Part shown: positions 9,410 through 21,640 of the stretch, piece after piece
Position numbering within the stretch: position 1 is the stretch's first letter
Layout of the letters: every line of letters begins with the position of its first letter
From: Pyxicephalus adspersus
Taxonomy: Eukaryota; Chordata; Amphibia; Anura; Pyxicephalidae
Assembly (NCBI RefSeq): GCF_032062135.1
Contig: NC_092859.1
Location: 36,226,286-36,290,285, forward strand
Reading direction: 5' to 3'
Length of the DNA: 64,000 nt
Program-made: the position numbers and the translations under genes
The notes under the pieces: generated by a model
The model's input: only the letters and a program-made list of their open reading frames with translations
Told to the model about the DNA's origin: nothing
Database searches by the model: none

Positions 9410-11885
9410 AGGTTAAATGAGAGGTAAATAGGCTCTTGCATGCCACAGTCATGGCAGCTAGCTACACTTGGAGTTATGAAGTGTACATTGAAGAAAAAAC
9501 TGCAAGCAGGCAGGTAAGTTTATTTCATTGCAGGAATTACATCATCTGTCCCTTCTACAATGATTAACCTGTCTCATCATAGTTTTCTCTTATTTAAGTT
9601 TGGTTCCACTTTAAAAAGTGTTATGCTACCCTTTCTATCACCTAGCACTTTTTCTTCCTTCTCTGGCTCTCCTCCAGAGAAATCTTCATCATTTTGTTAC
9701 AGAGTTAAGTATTAGCTTCATTATCTGTCCTCTCAGGGAGTCTGGTTTATTTCCTCGACTATTGAGTCAATTGATCTTCCTCCAGTCAGGGGATCTGTCA
9801 GACGTTTTTACCACGTCACAAAAGTATTGATTCTCCAATTTGGCTTTTTCAAAAGCAAGTGTAAATCCTACCAATAATCTCCTCTTATATGCCCAATTTT
9901 TCTCCTGTTAAAGTTCAAACAAACTAATAAATATATTACATACAATATTCAATAACCAGTAAAAACTGCCAAAAATGTAGTAATGTGTGCAGTGTTCTCA
10001 TCCCTGTCCAGCCCATCTCTATACCTCCTCCTAATGTTCTGTAGTTCTAATTCACTTTCTGTCCTAAGGTGACAATGCTGCTTCTCCATAGATACAGTAC
10101 AAAAAAGGAATGTTGTCACCCTAGGACAGGAAGTGTGTTTCTGGATCAAACTGTAAAAATTTAAAAAAGTTAAAAACCTGGGTGCTGATGAAAGTAAATT
10201 AATGCGAAGAACACTGACATTTCAAACAGGTGGAAAGGAGGAGTATAAAATATTAGAAATTGATAACTTTACTTTTATGTTTTGTTTTTGTTTTTTAGGT
10301 AAACCCTATGTATAGGTTTGTGCTGACACATTTGATAAATACCATTGCTGTATATTAATATGCATTGTTATATAATATAGAATGAAAGATAGGGGATACT
10401 GTTATTTCCAAAAAGTGGTTGAACACCAAAACCTTTTAATGCTGTAAAGAAAAATGTTTGAAAATTGTTTGTGTCCTCCTGGAGGAAGTTTCTCCTGTAT
10501 TCTTGTTCTGTTTGACACCTGTCACCAAGGCAGAAAAATGGAGACACATACAACAAAAAATCTGAGAATGAATTTAAAAGATAAAAGTGCAACCCCACAA
10601 GTAAAGGTCCAGTGAAAATTTCAATAGATGATTCAATCGTTTTTTGGGACTAACTGGTCAAACTTCACTCTAGTAAAATTAAAGTTTGGAAGCTAAACAG
10701 GACTGAGGAATTATCAAGACAAATAGTCAATGAGGATTGCTTATATTCCCCTTTTCAGCAGTTTTGTAACGGCTCAGTTTGAAGTTTCAATTAGATAATG
10801 TGAGCCCAAAAAGATAACCTCTACTTTGTTATCTCTTAAGCTAACTCATAATTCTCTGGGAGTCCTTTGTTATATATCAAAAGTGATCTGGGGGTTCCCT
10901 CTATCTTTTTGCCCTTTTACTCACCTAGCAGCAGTGATGTGACACTCCTGTCTTGAGTCGTCTCACTTATTTTGTTTACATATTCATTCCTTGGTTGTCC
11001 ATGTCATTGCCTACATGATGTGGACCCTGCCTATAGAGCTTCCAGCAGCGGGGTCCTCTTAGGATTTAGAAGAGGAGTCTGTGGAGGTGACATTTTTGCA
11101 AGGGACATTAAATTAACAGACCCCCACGTTATTAAATGATGTTAAATTGGTTAGATTTGTCTATAGATGAGCTTTTACGGTTACATTTGAACTCAGATTT
11201 AAATATGGTTACTTGAAAAAATTTAAAGCATTTGATTGAAAACATTGCCCCTTTTTTACCCTTTTATTTGTGTGTTTTTCATGCAGTTCTATCTACTGCT
11301 CCAGAGTGTTAGGCATTACAGGTATTTTATGAATGACTTTTCATGACTTTGAGGATGAGTGGTTAAACCACCAACCCATTCGCATTCATGTTTGCATGCC
11401 AGGAGTAGCAAAATTTCCATGTACGGCATGTTTGTGTTTGTTGAAATTTAACAAGAAAGTTATCTTCCGTACACTCATCTTTAGTAAGGAGAAGAAAACT
11501 TCACCCCAGTTGCAAACAATGTCTTGGCACCCTCCCCTGTCTGACATGCATCCATGCCATTATGTAAGGAATAAGAGAAACTTGTTATTAAAGTTCTTTG
11601 GCTGAGGCTTCTCCTACTGATTACTGCATGAAAAAGGTGATTTTGTTTAGGTCATGTAGATCAATGCTGCATATGGCAATTTACTGTGTGAAGTTATTGA
11701 CCATATTTAGGCAGCTACAGACAATCCAAGTCTTATTTAGCATTGAGAAATACAAAATCTTTTTGGTTCCTTGAATTCCTGGGAATGAATATTTATTTTC
11801 AAATTACAATATTTTAACAGGAACATATCTAGTTCTTTGGGACTATTTAATATTTTTTGCTCCATTAATTATTTAATATGATACC
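9410..11885. other. Stretch without recognisable gene
   Basis: AT-rich. A possible decayed miniature element at about 9430-9615 contains GCAGGCAGGTAAGTTTATTT, a motif that also occurs in weaker form near 13140, 13265 and 19840. The short hairpin at 10051-10138 is listed separately. No supported reading frame. Confidence 0.5.
10051..10138. repeat. Short palindromic repeat
   Basis: The arms are CACTTTCTGTCCTAAGGTGAC and, as its reverse complement, GTCACCCTAGGACAGGAAGTG, separated by about 45 bases. One-armed relatives occur at 925, 1600 (TTGTCACCCTCATACCAGGAAA) and 3062. It is consistent with a miniature inverted-repeat element family. Confidence 0.55.
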
Positions 11886-11889
11886 TGTA

Positions 11890-12620
11890 AGGCCCTGGTC
11901 CAATTTGCCAGAAGTCAGTCCCCCAATCTAACGCTGCACTCGGCTTCGGGAGACTAGTTGGCCCTCCCAGCACACGGTTGCCCCCAAGACTTTTGTGCAA
12001 GAGATGGCACCTGGAAAGGACTGGCACATGAGCAGGAGCCCACAGGTAATGCAGTACAAAAGGTTCTCACAGAGGCAAGTTCACAATACAGAGCCATAAG
12101 TCATACATGGGTAATCCATCCATCAAGGGCAAAAACAAAGCAAAGTCAGGGTGACTGGCAAAGGGTCAGTCAAGGCAGCATACAATCGATAGGTCAGAAA
12201 CAGGCAAGGTCAGCAAAAGTAAACCTAACAAATAAACACTGCAGGAGCAAGTCAGCCTAGATTAACGCTACAACAGGCACTGGTTACTGGGAGCAGAGAG
12301 GCTATAAAGTGCCAGCAGCCAATGACAGCGTAGGATTGAGATCAGTAACTACTCTGCCCATTAGCTGCAGCATAACTCCAAATCCCCTTCAGCTGCACCG
12401 GGCCAGGGGATGCCGAGAGACCATTCTCAGCTAAAGGAAAATGGGGATGCTGCAAGCTGCAGAGCAGAGGTCAAACAACTAATGCCTAGATCTCCTCCTC
12501 TACTCAAGGGGCCGGAGAGAATAGGCCGGGCGCTATGAGGCCGGGCGCTATGTACTGCATGGTCGCACAGCTGGGATTGCCAGCCAAAAGTGTGTCTCCT
12601 AACAATATTCTTTTAAAAGG
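11890..12620. repeat. Candidate dispersed repeat of unknown class
   Basis: This block is less AT-rich than its surroundings and has phrases such as GTCAGAAACAGGCAAGGTCAGC. Similar phrasing (AGGCAGAAGGTCAGGACAAGG) recurs at about 41490-41530. It contains a direct duplication GGCCGGGCGCTATGAGGCCGGGCGCTATG near 12524-12552. No reading frame shows a known domain. It could be an LTR or a non-autonomous element, but ends were not found. Confidence 0.3.
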
Positions 12621-12756
12621 AAAGTGTAATGTTTTAATAAGTTTTGTTAATTTTATTTGGTATGTTCAGTTCTAAAAAAATAAATGTTTGTATATGTCTA
12701 TGGTTCAAGCAATGGCATTTTTTTCATAAGTCAATTGGTACTAAGTTTATATTTTC

Positions 12757-12845
12757 GTTATTATTATTATTTTTGCTTTTTGGTATATAGCACCATAAAT
12801 TTCTGTGGCACTGTACAATTTAGACAATAGGGGGAACCAATAATT
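12757..12845 (-). mobile_element. Fragment of an L2/CR1-type LINE 3' end
   Basis: An ATT-rich run is followed by a segment reading TATAGCACC, then TGTGGCACTGTACAATTTAGACA. This parallels the better preserved end at 48361-48460 (TATATAGCGCCAACATATT, then CAGCGCTGTACAT). The LINE sense strand is minus. Highly diverged. Confidence 0.5.
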
Positions 12846-12849
12846 TATA

Positions 12850-14385
12850 TCGTACATGGTTTTTAGGCAGTACAATAAGAACATTCAGCAAAACATTTTG
12901 ATTTTATTTGCAGCAAGTGCAAGCTTGAAAACTAGAGGGGAGTGAGGTGGAGACACAAGGTAAGGAAAAACCTTGGCATGGGGACAGCGAGACTTTTGGC
13001 AACTGGTACAGGTGGCTTATGCAAATTTGTGACCGAAGGGGACTATTACAAAATAAATACCTGTCTGAAATAGTGAGTACCAAAGTGGGATTCATTTAAA
13101 AAGAAAAACTTGTGACCAAGCAGGTTCTTTATTGGAGAGGGGGCAGGCTGTGTTTGTTGTGCAATAAAGCAAACTTACCTGCCTCATCACAATGTTCTAT
13201 ATTATGTACTGAACACAAAGACTAGAGAACTGGGTAGAAATGCCAATGAGGTTAAAGGAGGGAGAATTGGTAAGTTTATTTTACAAACAGGCAAGTAATT
13301 TTGTAATCTAATATATTGTAATCTTTTGCAGAAGAGACATACCACCCCCCTCTCTACAAAAAAAAAAAAATTCTGATTTAAGGGTGCACCTAAAGGCTTC
13401 AAGGCTTAGAAAATGACCGACGTGATGTGGAAAAGAGTCCCAAATGAGGGGTTTATGAAAAGTCCTTGATGTGAGGGTAAAATAAAGTGTCCAAAGTTGA
13501 GCTTTCAGACATGTTCACTGCTCCCCCAAACTTTTGCCACTTTTTCAGTTCTCAGAGTATAATAAACCACACATTATAAAAATGCTTATTTTAGAATTGG
13601 CAACATTTAAGTACAAATTATCCTGCGTAAATTTTGAAGCTCATCACTTGACTCACTTTATGCAGGAGATCTTGTTGTTTGGGTGGTTTGTTACACTGCT
13701 AATGAAGTTAACTTATAATCACTATCTAGCTACAAATTAAAAAAAACATAATAATGTTTTGGCCCACCCACAACTGTCTGTGCATATGTTGGTCCATATG
13801 TTTTTTTGCAGACAAGATGCTTTGTTTAGGAGTAAAAGTATTTTTGTTACAAGATGAGGTCAAAGTAATAAGAGTAGAAAACAACTTAAGCATTCTAAAA
13901 GGACCTATACTATGGAAGATGTGGTTTAAAAAGGCAAGCATGTGGCAAGAGACTGGTCACCAGTATTGCCTATAGGTTCCCTGCAGCTTTTTCCCATTAC
14001 TATCTGCCATTCTTTGTTCTGAACTGTGTCTCTATGTTGAAGGCATTGTTTTCTCATCTCAGAGATGCCTACGTGATGACTGGTAGGGTAATATTCAAGA
14101 AGCATCAGTAGAGGTAGAGGAAGCATATTTCTACAGATTAACAAATAAAAGCAGAGAGGTGCATGCACTGCATATACTCAGGTACAGAATCCTCTCCAGC
14201 AAGCTGATAAGCTGTGGCATCACTAAATTTTACTAAATCTGAGAATATAAGTCATAGCCAGCGATAAATTTCATGCTACAAATATACAGGTATGAAGTTG
14301 TATTCAAAGGATACTCTCCAATGTATTCTGTTTCACAGGAAGTATAGTACTATTTAAAAGAAAATCCCTTAAGCACAATCCAAAT
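12850..14385. other. Stretch without recognisable gene
   Basis: Contains the isolated phrase AAACTTACCTGCCTCATCACAATGTTCTA near 13170 and its relatives near 13265, probably debris of a dispersed repeat, and an A-run near 13360. Both-strand frames of 60-80 codons have no recognisable motif. Confidence 0.5.
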
Positions 14386-14389
14386 TTTT

Positions 14390-14775
14390 ATAGATGCTCC
14401 CTATAACATATCAGACCTGCAGGTTTTTAGTTCAGGTCCATTTTGGCATAATTTTGCACAGAGTTGTTAAAGTTTGAATGGGCTAAGTTCCTGAGCTCAA
14501 CTCCAATTTTGTTCCGGAGATAATTATGTGGATGTAGGCAATTGAGCGCTCATGTTTGCTTGCCAGAAAGTGTACTGCTATTTTTCCAAAAATCAAATTC
14601 TGGAAAACTAGTAAATCTTGTATGATTCTATCAGAATTTCTAGATTTCCCCCATAGCATATCTTACATTTGATTTTGAGTCTTTTTAAGATCAATTTGTA
14701 GGATGTTGTTAAAGTCTGGATGGGGTTGGTTTTTGAACCCAACTCACATTTTACTTGGAGTTAAGTTAGCTTTAG
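14390..14775 (+). repeat. Imperfect tandem duplication, unit about 240 bp
   Basis: GTTGTTAAAGTTTGAATGGGC at about 14464 recurs as GTTGTTAAAGTCTGGATGGGG at about 14705, with matching flanks (CCCTATAACATATC and CCCATAGCATATC upstream; CTCAACTCC and CCCAACTCAC downstream). The second unit ends near 14770. It is noncoding as far as I can see. Confidence 0.55.
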
Positions 14776-15699
14776 TTATTTTCTTTCAGGCAGATCTCTT
14801 CACAACAAACTAACAACTTGCTTAAAAAGGACATTTTCTGAGATGATTATCATGAGCATCATATTTCCACCACTATTATACTGTCTTATATGAGAACGTT
14901 TTTGACTTTACAGAAGCACACAGATTCAGGCGTTCAGCCTTGTTTAAATGACTGAGGTCTTCTGGTTCAATTTAAAACATTTCCAGCAATTAAGGCAAAG
15001 CTTCTGTTATATATCACTCACAGATGACTGGACATTTCAAAACTTAAAAACATATATTACCATCAATTTATATTTCCTTCTTACCCATGCTGAGCATAGA
15101 CCTTTTCAATCTAAATTTACTTAATATAAAATTACATTTAGGGTAAACAAAGAAATTCTTAACTGACAAAATAGTTATGAATGTGTCTACTTTTGATAGT
15201 TTTTTTTTAATTTGGGCATTTATTTAAAATATATGACTATGTGTCATTTTGTGTTAAAGCTTTTTTTTTAATGTTTATTTATATTTGTTAAAATGGGATT
15301 TATGTTTTTGTGCTACATCTATGTGAACTGTAGTGCTGAAGCCCCAAGGTACCACTACCAATCTGTCTTGGAGAATGACCTTTTTAAGGCTAAATGAGTT
15401 CTTTAATCAAGGAGTCTTTAAAATTTTGGGATAACCCAGAAAATCGATGAAAACATACTTTCCTAAAATAGGCAATTTATACCATAGTGGCGGCCTGAAG
15501 ACGGTTTTCATCAATCTTTTGGATAGATTAGAGGAAACCCGTGAAAGTAACTTGTGTTTAGAAAAACAACATACTAAAAATCTAGACAGAAACTGAGCTA
15601 TGTTATGTTAAAACGGAATTCTTCCCATACACTCTGAGGCTTATCACAAACAAACATTGATGAACAGAACCAAGTGTTGGACAAAATATTAATGAACGC

Positions 15700-15925
15700 C
15701 TATCATTGGTCAGTGTAGAAAGGACTCTTTACACTAATATCCAGTTGGAAGAACTCCACTTTAATTGGTGGTCTGTAAAGTGTTCCCTGTCATTGGTTTT
15801 CAGTGGAGCAGGTACCCCGTTATTTTCTATTCTGTTGGTGGTGTGTTAGAAAAATGCTTCTTATATTGGTGGGCATTGTAGTGAACCCATTCATTAATTG
15901 TTGGTGGAAACGATGACCTGGAACT
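15700..15925 (+). repeat. Degenerate minisatellite, unit about 30 bp
   Basis: Successive segments share a TATTGGT/CATTGGT core followed by a GG-CAGTGTAGAA-like tail: near 15710 (CATTGGTCAGTGTAGAA), 15760 (AATTGGTGGTCTGTAAAG), 15790 (CATTGGTTTTCAGTGGA), 15835 (GTTGGTGGTGTGTTAGAA), 15863 (ATTGGTGGGCATTGTAG) and 15899 (TTGTTGGTGGAAACG). The units are much diverged. Confidence 0.5.
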
Positions 15926-15929
15926 GTAA

Positions 15930-17313
15930 AAAGGTGGGGCCATTAGAAAAAAATCCACCCCTAGAGTAAGCTAAAAAGATACAAAATAAACCAACAAATA
16001 AATGCAGACAAACACATGTAAAATCAATCTACCACTACATACTAACTAATGAACCCCTACCACCCCTGTTGGAGGCCTGATTGAGAAAGGTTGCTCTATG
16101 GAGACTTGACCATGGAAAAGGACTGCTCAACTGCTGTCAACATAGGAAGTGATGCAGGTGAATACACAACAGAGCAGTAAATGGTGAAAGTGTAGTAAGG
16201 AGTTAAGGCAAGATATATAGTCAATAATAGTTGATACAAAAAATATGTTTAGTAAACTGAATATCACAGGTTACTTAAACATGTGCAACTACAACACCAA
16301 AAATATATAACCAATCCCCTTTACCCTTTTATCTCAGCCCTTTAAAAACATAAAAAATGAGGCAGTTAGAGCACAGTCGGGACAAATGTAAGGTAGAATG
16401 TAACAATTTAGCTGAACTTGGTATAAATATATATCGGATTTGAAGTCTTGCTGACTGTTTTTCAGAAACATAACTTAATTTATTCTTTTAAATATGTCTG
16501 ATGTCTTCTGCTTTTCAGCTATTTTTCCTGTTTTGGAAATAGATTTTGTTTTTTAGCAGACTAGTGATGGTCAGGAAGCTCTTTTTGCTTTTTTATCTAA
16601 ATAGCAGGATTATGATAGTCATTTTTTTATTCCCTCAAAGTGAAGAACATCAAACATGATCCTCTAGTAATATACAAAGTTGGCTCCACTTAGAGTAAAC
16701 TTTGCTTGATCTTACCTAAGTACCAGCAAATCATTCTATCCATTGCCATGAAACTTCAAAATACATTTCAGGAAAGGCTATGGTCGGTTTAAAGCCAAAC
16801 TGAACTTTCAGTTTAAATCAGCCAAATACATTGCAGGAGTAATACACCAAAAGGTATGCAAAGATAGATACAAAGATATGATAAAGCAAAGTTTTACAGT
16901 TTGTTAAATTTGGAAAGCAGACAGTATGGTCTGTTTTTTCCAGCATGCTATACAGAAGAATACTTGTTTATTGTGTGGAAGCTGTGGTTTCTTTGCAGAG
17001 GTCTGGTACGCCCCATTTCCATGAAATCAGAGTGAAAGCTCTCTGATTAATAGATAGAACATGCTTTGCTGAATGGAAAGATCTGGGCCTAGTAGGGGAC
17101 ATGACAGACCTTTGCAAAGTGATCTCTGCTATTAGGAAAAGAGCAAGGGCTCTCCAAATGAATAACGTGGAATTATATTCTCTATATGGGCTGGGCTTTT
17201 GGGGATGTTTTGGGTTTAGTATATAATCACCTAACCATCAGACCCTATAGCATTTGATCTAAACCCTCTGCATCGGTTGGGGAGACTTTCTTTGGGGATG
17301 AACCCCCTGGACC
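15930..17313. other. Stretch without recognisable gene
   Basis: AT-rich, with no supported reading frame, repeat family or RNA motif that I can name. Confidence 0.5.
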
Positions 17314-17551
17314 TTAACCACCTGGGCACCTGGTTCGGGGTAAGAAAACTTGCTTCTATCGTTTACCCCGAACCAGGTGCGGGGTAGCTAAAAATATAAA
17401 CAAGCGTGACATTGCAATCCGATTGTCATACAACATTGTATGACAATCGGATTACAACTGAAAAAAATAATTACCTTGTCCCCGCAGCTCAGTATAGTGT
17501 ACCGCTTTTGGTACAGAAATCCAGACATCAGTGAAACGCCCAGGTGGTTAA
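17314..17551. mobile_element. piggyBac-type miniature element (TTAA-flanked MITE)
   Basis: TTAA at 17314-17317 and TTAA at 17548-17551 flank perfect 10-bp terminal inverted repeats, CCACCTGGGC and GCCCAGGTGG. Inside there is a further palindrome near 17418-17455 (ATCCGATTGTCATACAA and its inverse). A TTAA target duplication with short C-rich ends is characteristic of the piggyBac superfamily. No transposase frame is present, so it depended on an autonomous relative. Confidence 0.85.
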
Positions 17552-19060
17552 TCTTCTTTTTTCTTTGTCTTTTTGTTTTGAGTTTTCTTTTCCTCGTGTG
17601 TTTTCCCTACTGATTTTTCTGCTTTCTGGGTTGTGAGAAGCTAAGCTGTATGATTATTTGTTTTGGTTCTTGAGAACCTTCATCCCATGTACAATGAGCA
17701 CTTATATTTATACCTAAATTACTGCCTATTAAGTGATTGTGTTCCTCCTAGGGTTCCTTCAGAAGATGGTAGGGGTTCATTGAGCCATGAGCAATTTGTG
17801 CCTCCCAGGTCAGTGACACCAAAATTCTTTTAGGCTGTTTGTAAGGGTGACATTCTTCCCAATTGTCAACTATGTAAGAGGCATTCTTCCCATGCTAATG
17901 TACTGTGATCTGTTGATATAATAATTATAACAGGGGTTTCCTGAAGATCTGAAAGTTATTTCAAGGATTCCCCCATGTTGGTCTCATCCAACAACTTTTT
18001 TCCTCCCCATAATTATCATGGTTAAAATAAAGAACATGGTTAGAATATTCTACGTCAAGTTAAACTAGTATAACAAGAAAAGGATTTATTTAATCCAGTG
18101 ATCCCAAGGGAAGTAGGCTGGGGCAACAATGGTTATGTGCCTTCAAGCCTGCAAGCTGCAATGGTATTTTAATGGTATTAAAGTATTATATAGTAAATTT
18201 GCATTTTACTGCGTGTTATGGCAATACAAATATTGCAGGTGCTCACGTTCAAAAAACAATACATGTTTTGTTGTGCTTGTGTAGTGGCACTTTGCCAGCC
18301 CTTTTGAAATGTATAGGCTGCTTTAATGCGATTGCACAACATTCATTAAATGGGCTCCAGTCTTTCTGCTGCTTTCTGTGTTGATACTATGGGTAAATGC
18401 GTGCAATAAACTGTTCTTTTCTATAGCAGTCTCATGCTCAATCCTCCTAATTTGTGTTTTTAGCCCAGAGACAGAGTGGGTGCAGTGTCAGTAGTCTTCC
18501 TGGCAGCTGTTGGAGTCATGCAAACCTGAAACCGCTATTGAGATAATAACTGTAACTTAGCCGAGCTCTGTAACTTGCAACTATTACCTCTCTTCCTTAA
18601 ATTATGTAGCCTTTTTTGGAAACAAACTTGATTTTAATTTAATCTGCATCCGAACCAGATGAGAGCTTTTTTCTGGGTAATTATCATCAGTTTTCTATTT
18701 AATCCATTTTTTTTCCTTAGCTTTTATTGTAAGGAACATTTAATTAAAAAGAAAGCACATGCTAACTTAGATTAGCAGAATTTTGGCCCTTTTCAATGGC
18801 GCCAGACACTTTGTAAATTCAGGAGAAATATGCATTCCTCTTCAATCTGCATAAACAGAGTAAACACAGACCTTTTTACCATTATTATTTCGTTTTTAAA
18901 TTATTTCAATCATGGAGTATTAGTTGTGTCTAAATTTAGCGTACATTAGCTTTTAAATGAACATGTCCGTCAACTCTGACATTGACTAAATGTATTTAAG
19001 GGGCTCTAGTCACAAATATTTCTGGATCATGACCTGAAGAAAAGCAGGCTTTTACCTTTA
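17552..19060. other. Stretch without recognisable gene
   Basis: No supported coding frame. The open frame at 18172-18384 (70 codons) has no family signature. Nothing else identified. Confidence 0.5.
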
Positions 19061-19064
19061 TAAA

Positions 19065-19530
19065 AAAAAGTCCAACCATTATACAATGACATACCAATGT
19101 GTGACCTAAGGAGATGTCTATATCATGAGCACCAGAATTAGAAGCAAGGCTAATACCATATGATATCAATGGCATGTGAAGTTCTATGAGCTTCTATATT
19201 ATAACTCCAACTATTATACAAAAACACAACAATGTGTCACCTATGGAGGCATCCAGAATTATGCAAGACTAATACTATATAGTCCTCTCCTCCTGTGTCA
19301 CTGTCCGTATCTGTCATTTGCAACGCCTATTTAATGTACAGCGAATATGTTGGCGATAAATAAATATTTTTGTATTAATAATATTAAAATATTATCAATG
19401 GCATATGAGCTTCCATATAATAACTCCAACTATTATACAATGACATACCAATGTGTGACCTAAGGAGATGTCCAGTTTATTGGCAAAAGCAATTCTAGCA
19501 GCAAATGATGTGAGCGGCATCTGAGCTGCT
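19065..19530 (+). repeat. Imperfect tandem triplication, split by a LINE end
   Basis: ATTATACAATGACATACCAATG with a following GTGTGACCTAAGGAGATGTC occurs near 19078 and again near 19432. A shorter middle unit near 19211 reads ATTATACAAAAACACAACAATG, then GTGTCACCTATGGAGGCATC. All are followed by ATCAATGGCAT or related text. The middle unit is interrupted at about 19285-19392 by an L2 3' end. Confidence 0.6.
19285..19392 (+). mobile_element. L2/CR1-type LINE 3' end, plus strand
   Basis: The order TCACTGTCCGTATCTGTCATTTGCAA, then CTATTTAATGTACAGCG, TATGTTGGCG and a TATTAATAATATT tail matches the reverse complement of 48370-48500. Only ~105 bp are present, as expected for a severely 5'-truncated insertion. 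Confidence 0.7.
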
Positions 19531-20130
19531 ATGGCATGGCCAGGAGTTGTTTAGTGTAAGTTGATGAAAAGGTTGTGTATAGTTACTTATGAGTTGCCTT
19601 CAGCTGCTTTAGTGCACTGCATTGCATTACACTGTATTGAGATCAGCTGTGGTGCTAGAAATGTTGCGTTTTTTATGTATTTATCGGCTCATTCAAATGA
19701 ATGGTTTGCCTTATTTTTTTTTCTGGATTTGGGATCTTTGGCCATCATGATTGCCCAGGCCGGAATGATGTAATGCCCGCACATGAGCACAGGAGTTCAT
19801 TCATTCCCAGCAGCCAGCTATGCCAGGATCATACACGAACAAGTAGGTAAGTGTGTTTAATTGCTGAAGGGACATCACCTGCCCATGATTTGTTAATAAA
19901 TAGATTTAATTCCACGTTATTGTGTGTGTATTACCACCCCATACAGATATACATGTAAACAGGACCTCAGAGGACAGCCATACCTTTATTTACCTATAAC
20001 CACCCCTCTTCCCCAAGGTACACTGAGCTAACCCTTCCAGCTAAAATCTGTTCGGTGCTGGCTGTGATTGTACATTGTGTTCCTAAAGCTTGAGAAGGCA
20101 GTACACTGAATGCTACTAACACCAGAGGAG

Positions 20131-20922
20131 GTTGCAGGACTGGAACAGAGATAAGTAAAGTGGCTGCGGAGGGGGCTGAGTGAGTCTATGAAGCTGACCA
20201 TTCCTGGGCTGTTATACTTGTTCCAGGTCAGTGAACCACTAAATAGTGTAGTCAAAGGATCTATAATAGCCCCTTACAGATGTCAGATATACATCGGATT
20301 ACTGTAGCTAGAAATGATCATTTGTGATTGTTTCCAATTAAAGACAAATAAATGAGTGCTGCACACACAGCACTATTCTGTTCTATGGACAGGGGTGCAG
20401 GGAGGACGAGTGAGCCGCACCCGGCTGTGCTCTCTTCCATAGGGAAGCACAGTAGTTTGGTCATTCTTTAAACCAGTGGTCCCCAACCTTTTGCACGTTG
20501 CAGACAACTAAATGCATGGGGAGCCGTGTGTCACTCAAAGGGGAAGAAACTTCCCCCCAGAGTGACATCATGATGCCAGAACCCAGAGACACAACCCACT
20601 TTAATTGGAAACAATCATCTTAAATTGGAAACAATCATGAATGATCATTTCCAGTGACAGTAATCCAATGTATATCTGACATCTGTAAGGGGCTATTATA
20701 GATCCTTTGACTACACTGTTTAGTGGTTCACTGACCTGGAACAAGTATGCAGGGCAAATATTCCTGTTTTACTGGCTGCATACTTGTTTTGGGCCAGCAG
20801 TTCATTAAGTAGATTGCCAGGGATAGTGATGACAGCCCAGGAATGGTCAGCTTCATAGATTCACCCAGCCCCCTCTGCAGCCACTTTACGTCCCTCTGTT
20901 CCAGTCCCGCAACCATCTTGTT
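20131..20922. repeat. Large inverted repeat (arms 20131-20345 and 20590-20922)
   Basis: GGTTGCAGGACTGGAACAGAG at 20131 is matched by its near-perfect inverse at about 20902-20922. The arms share further blocks, for example CTATGAAGCTGACCATTCCTGG and GTCAAAGGATCTATAATAGC. The left arm lacks an internal ~100-bp stretch present in the right arm. A third copy, plus strand, is at 33935-34165, embedded in gene copy B. The repeat is therefore mobile or recombinogenic; its class is unknown. Confidence 0.7.
20472..20560 (+). mobile_element. Possible hAT-type element end
   Basis: CCAGTGGTCCCCAACCTTTTGC near 20472 resembles the CAGTGGTTCCCAACCTTT-like ends common to several vertebrate hAT families. The matching far end was not found, so this is a remnant at best. 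Confidence 0.35.
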
Positions 20923-21640
20923 GGAATCGTTCACCTTGCCCATCACTGACTGCACCAAGGTTTTCCGGGAAGTTGGAAAGATGGCTATGCAGAAAATGCA
21001 CCTTGATGCTCATATTGCAACCAAGCATTTTGTAGCTCTACAAGAGTTTCTGGACAATTTCTGCTTTGAATGATAACCAAGCATTCTTTTCAACTTCTGA
21101 CATTGTCCTGATGAAATGTTTATCTTTGATAAGCTGCCAAACCTGTGAACCAATCAAAACACAGCGGCCTTTATTTTTTTAAATGACAGGCTAGGAAATT
21201 CCAAAATGAGGTGCTTGAAACATTCTCCTTCAGTTAGCAAAGCTTTAACGAACTGCTTAATCAGACCCAGTTTCATGTGCAGAGGTGGGAATATAATATT
21301 CTCTCTGTCAACAAGTGGCTCATGTAGAGTGTTTAAATCACCTGGTTTTAGGGCCGATCTTGGAGGCCAATTCCTTTCCACCCAATGCCTCTCATGAACT
21401 CTGCTGTCCTACATGCACAGATAACAGGGATACACAACTCAACTTAACAGGGATGCACAACTTATTGACTTCCCTTATGTCTGCATATTCTTTACAAAGA
21501 GAAACTGAATAGCCAATTGTGACTAACCCAAATATATTGCCATTGTAAAGGAGAACACCCCTTAAGCTCCGCTTTGAGCTATCGATGAATAGTCGCCATT
21601 CAGTTGAGTTATAGATTGGAATTCCCAATTCCTCCAATAA

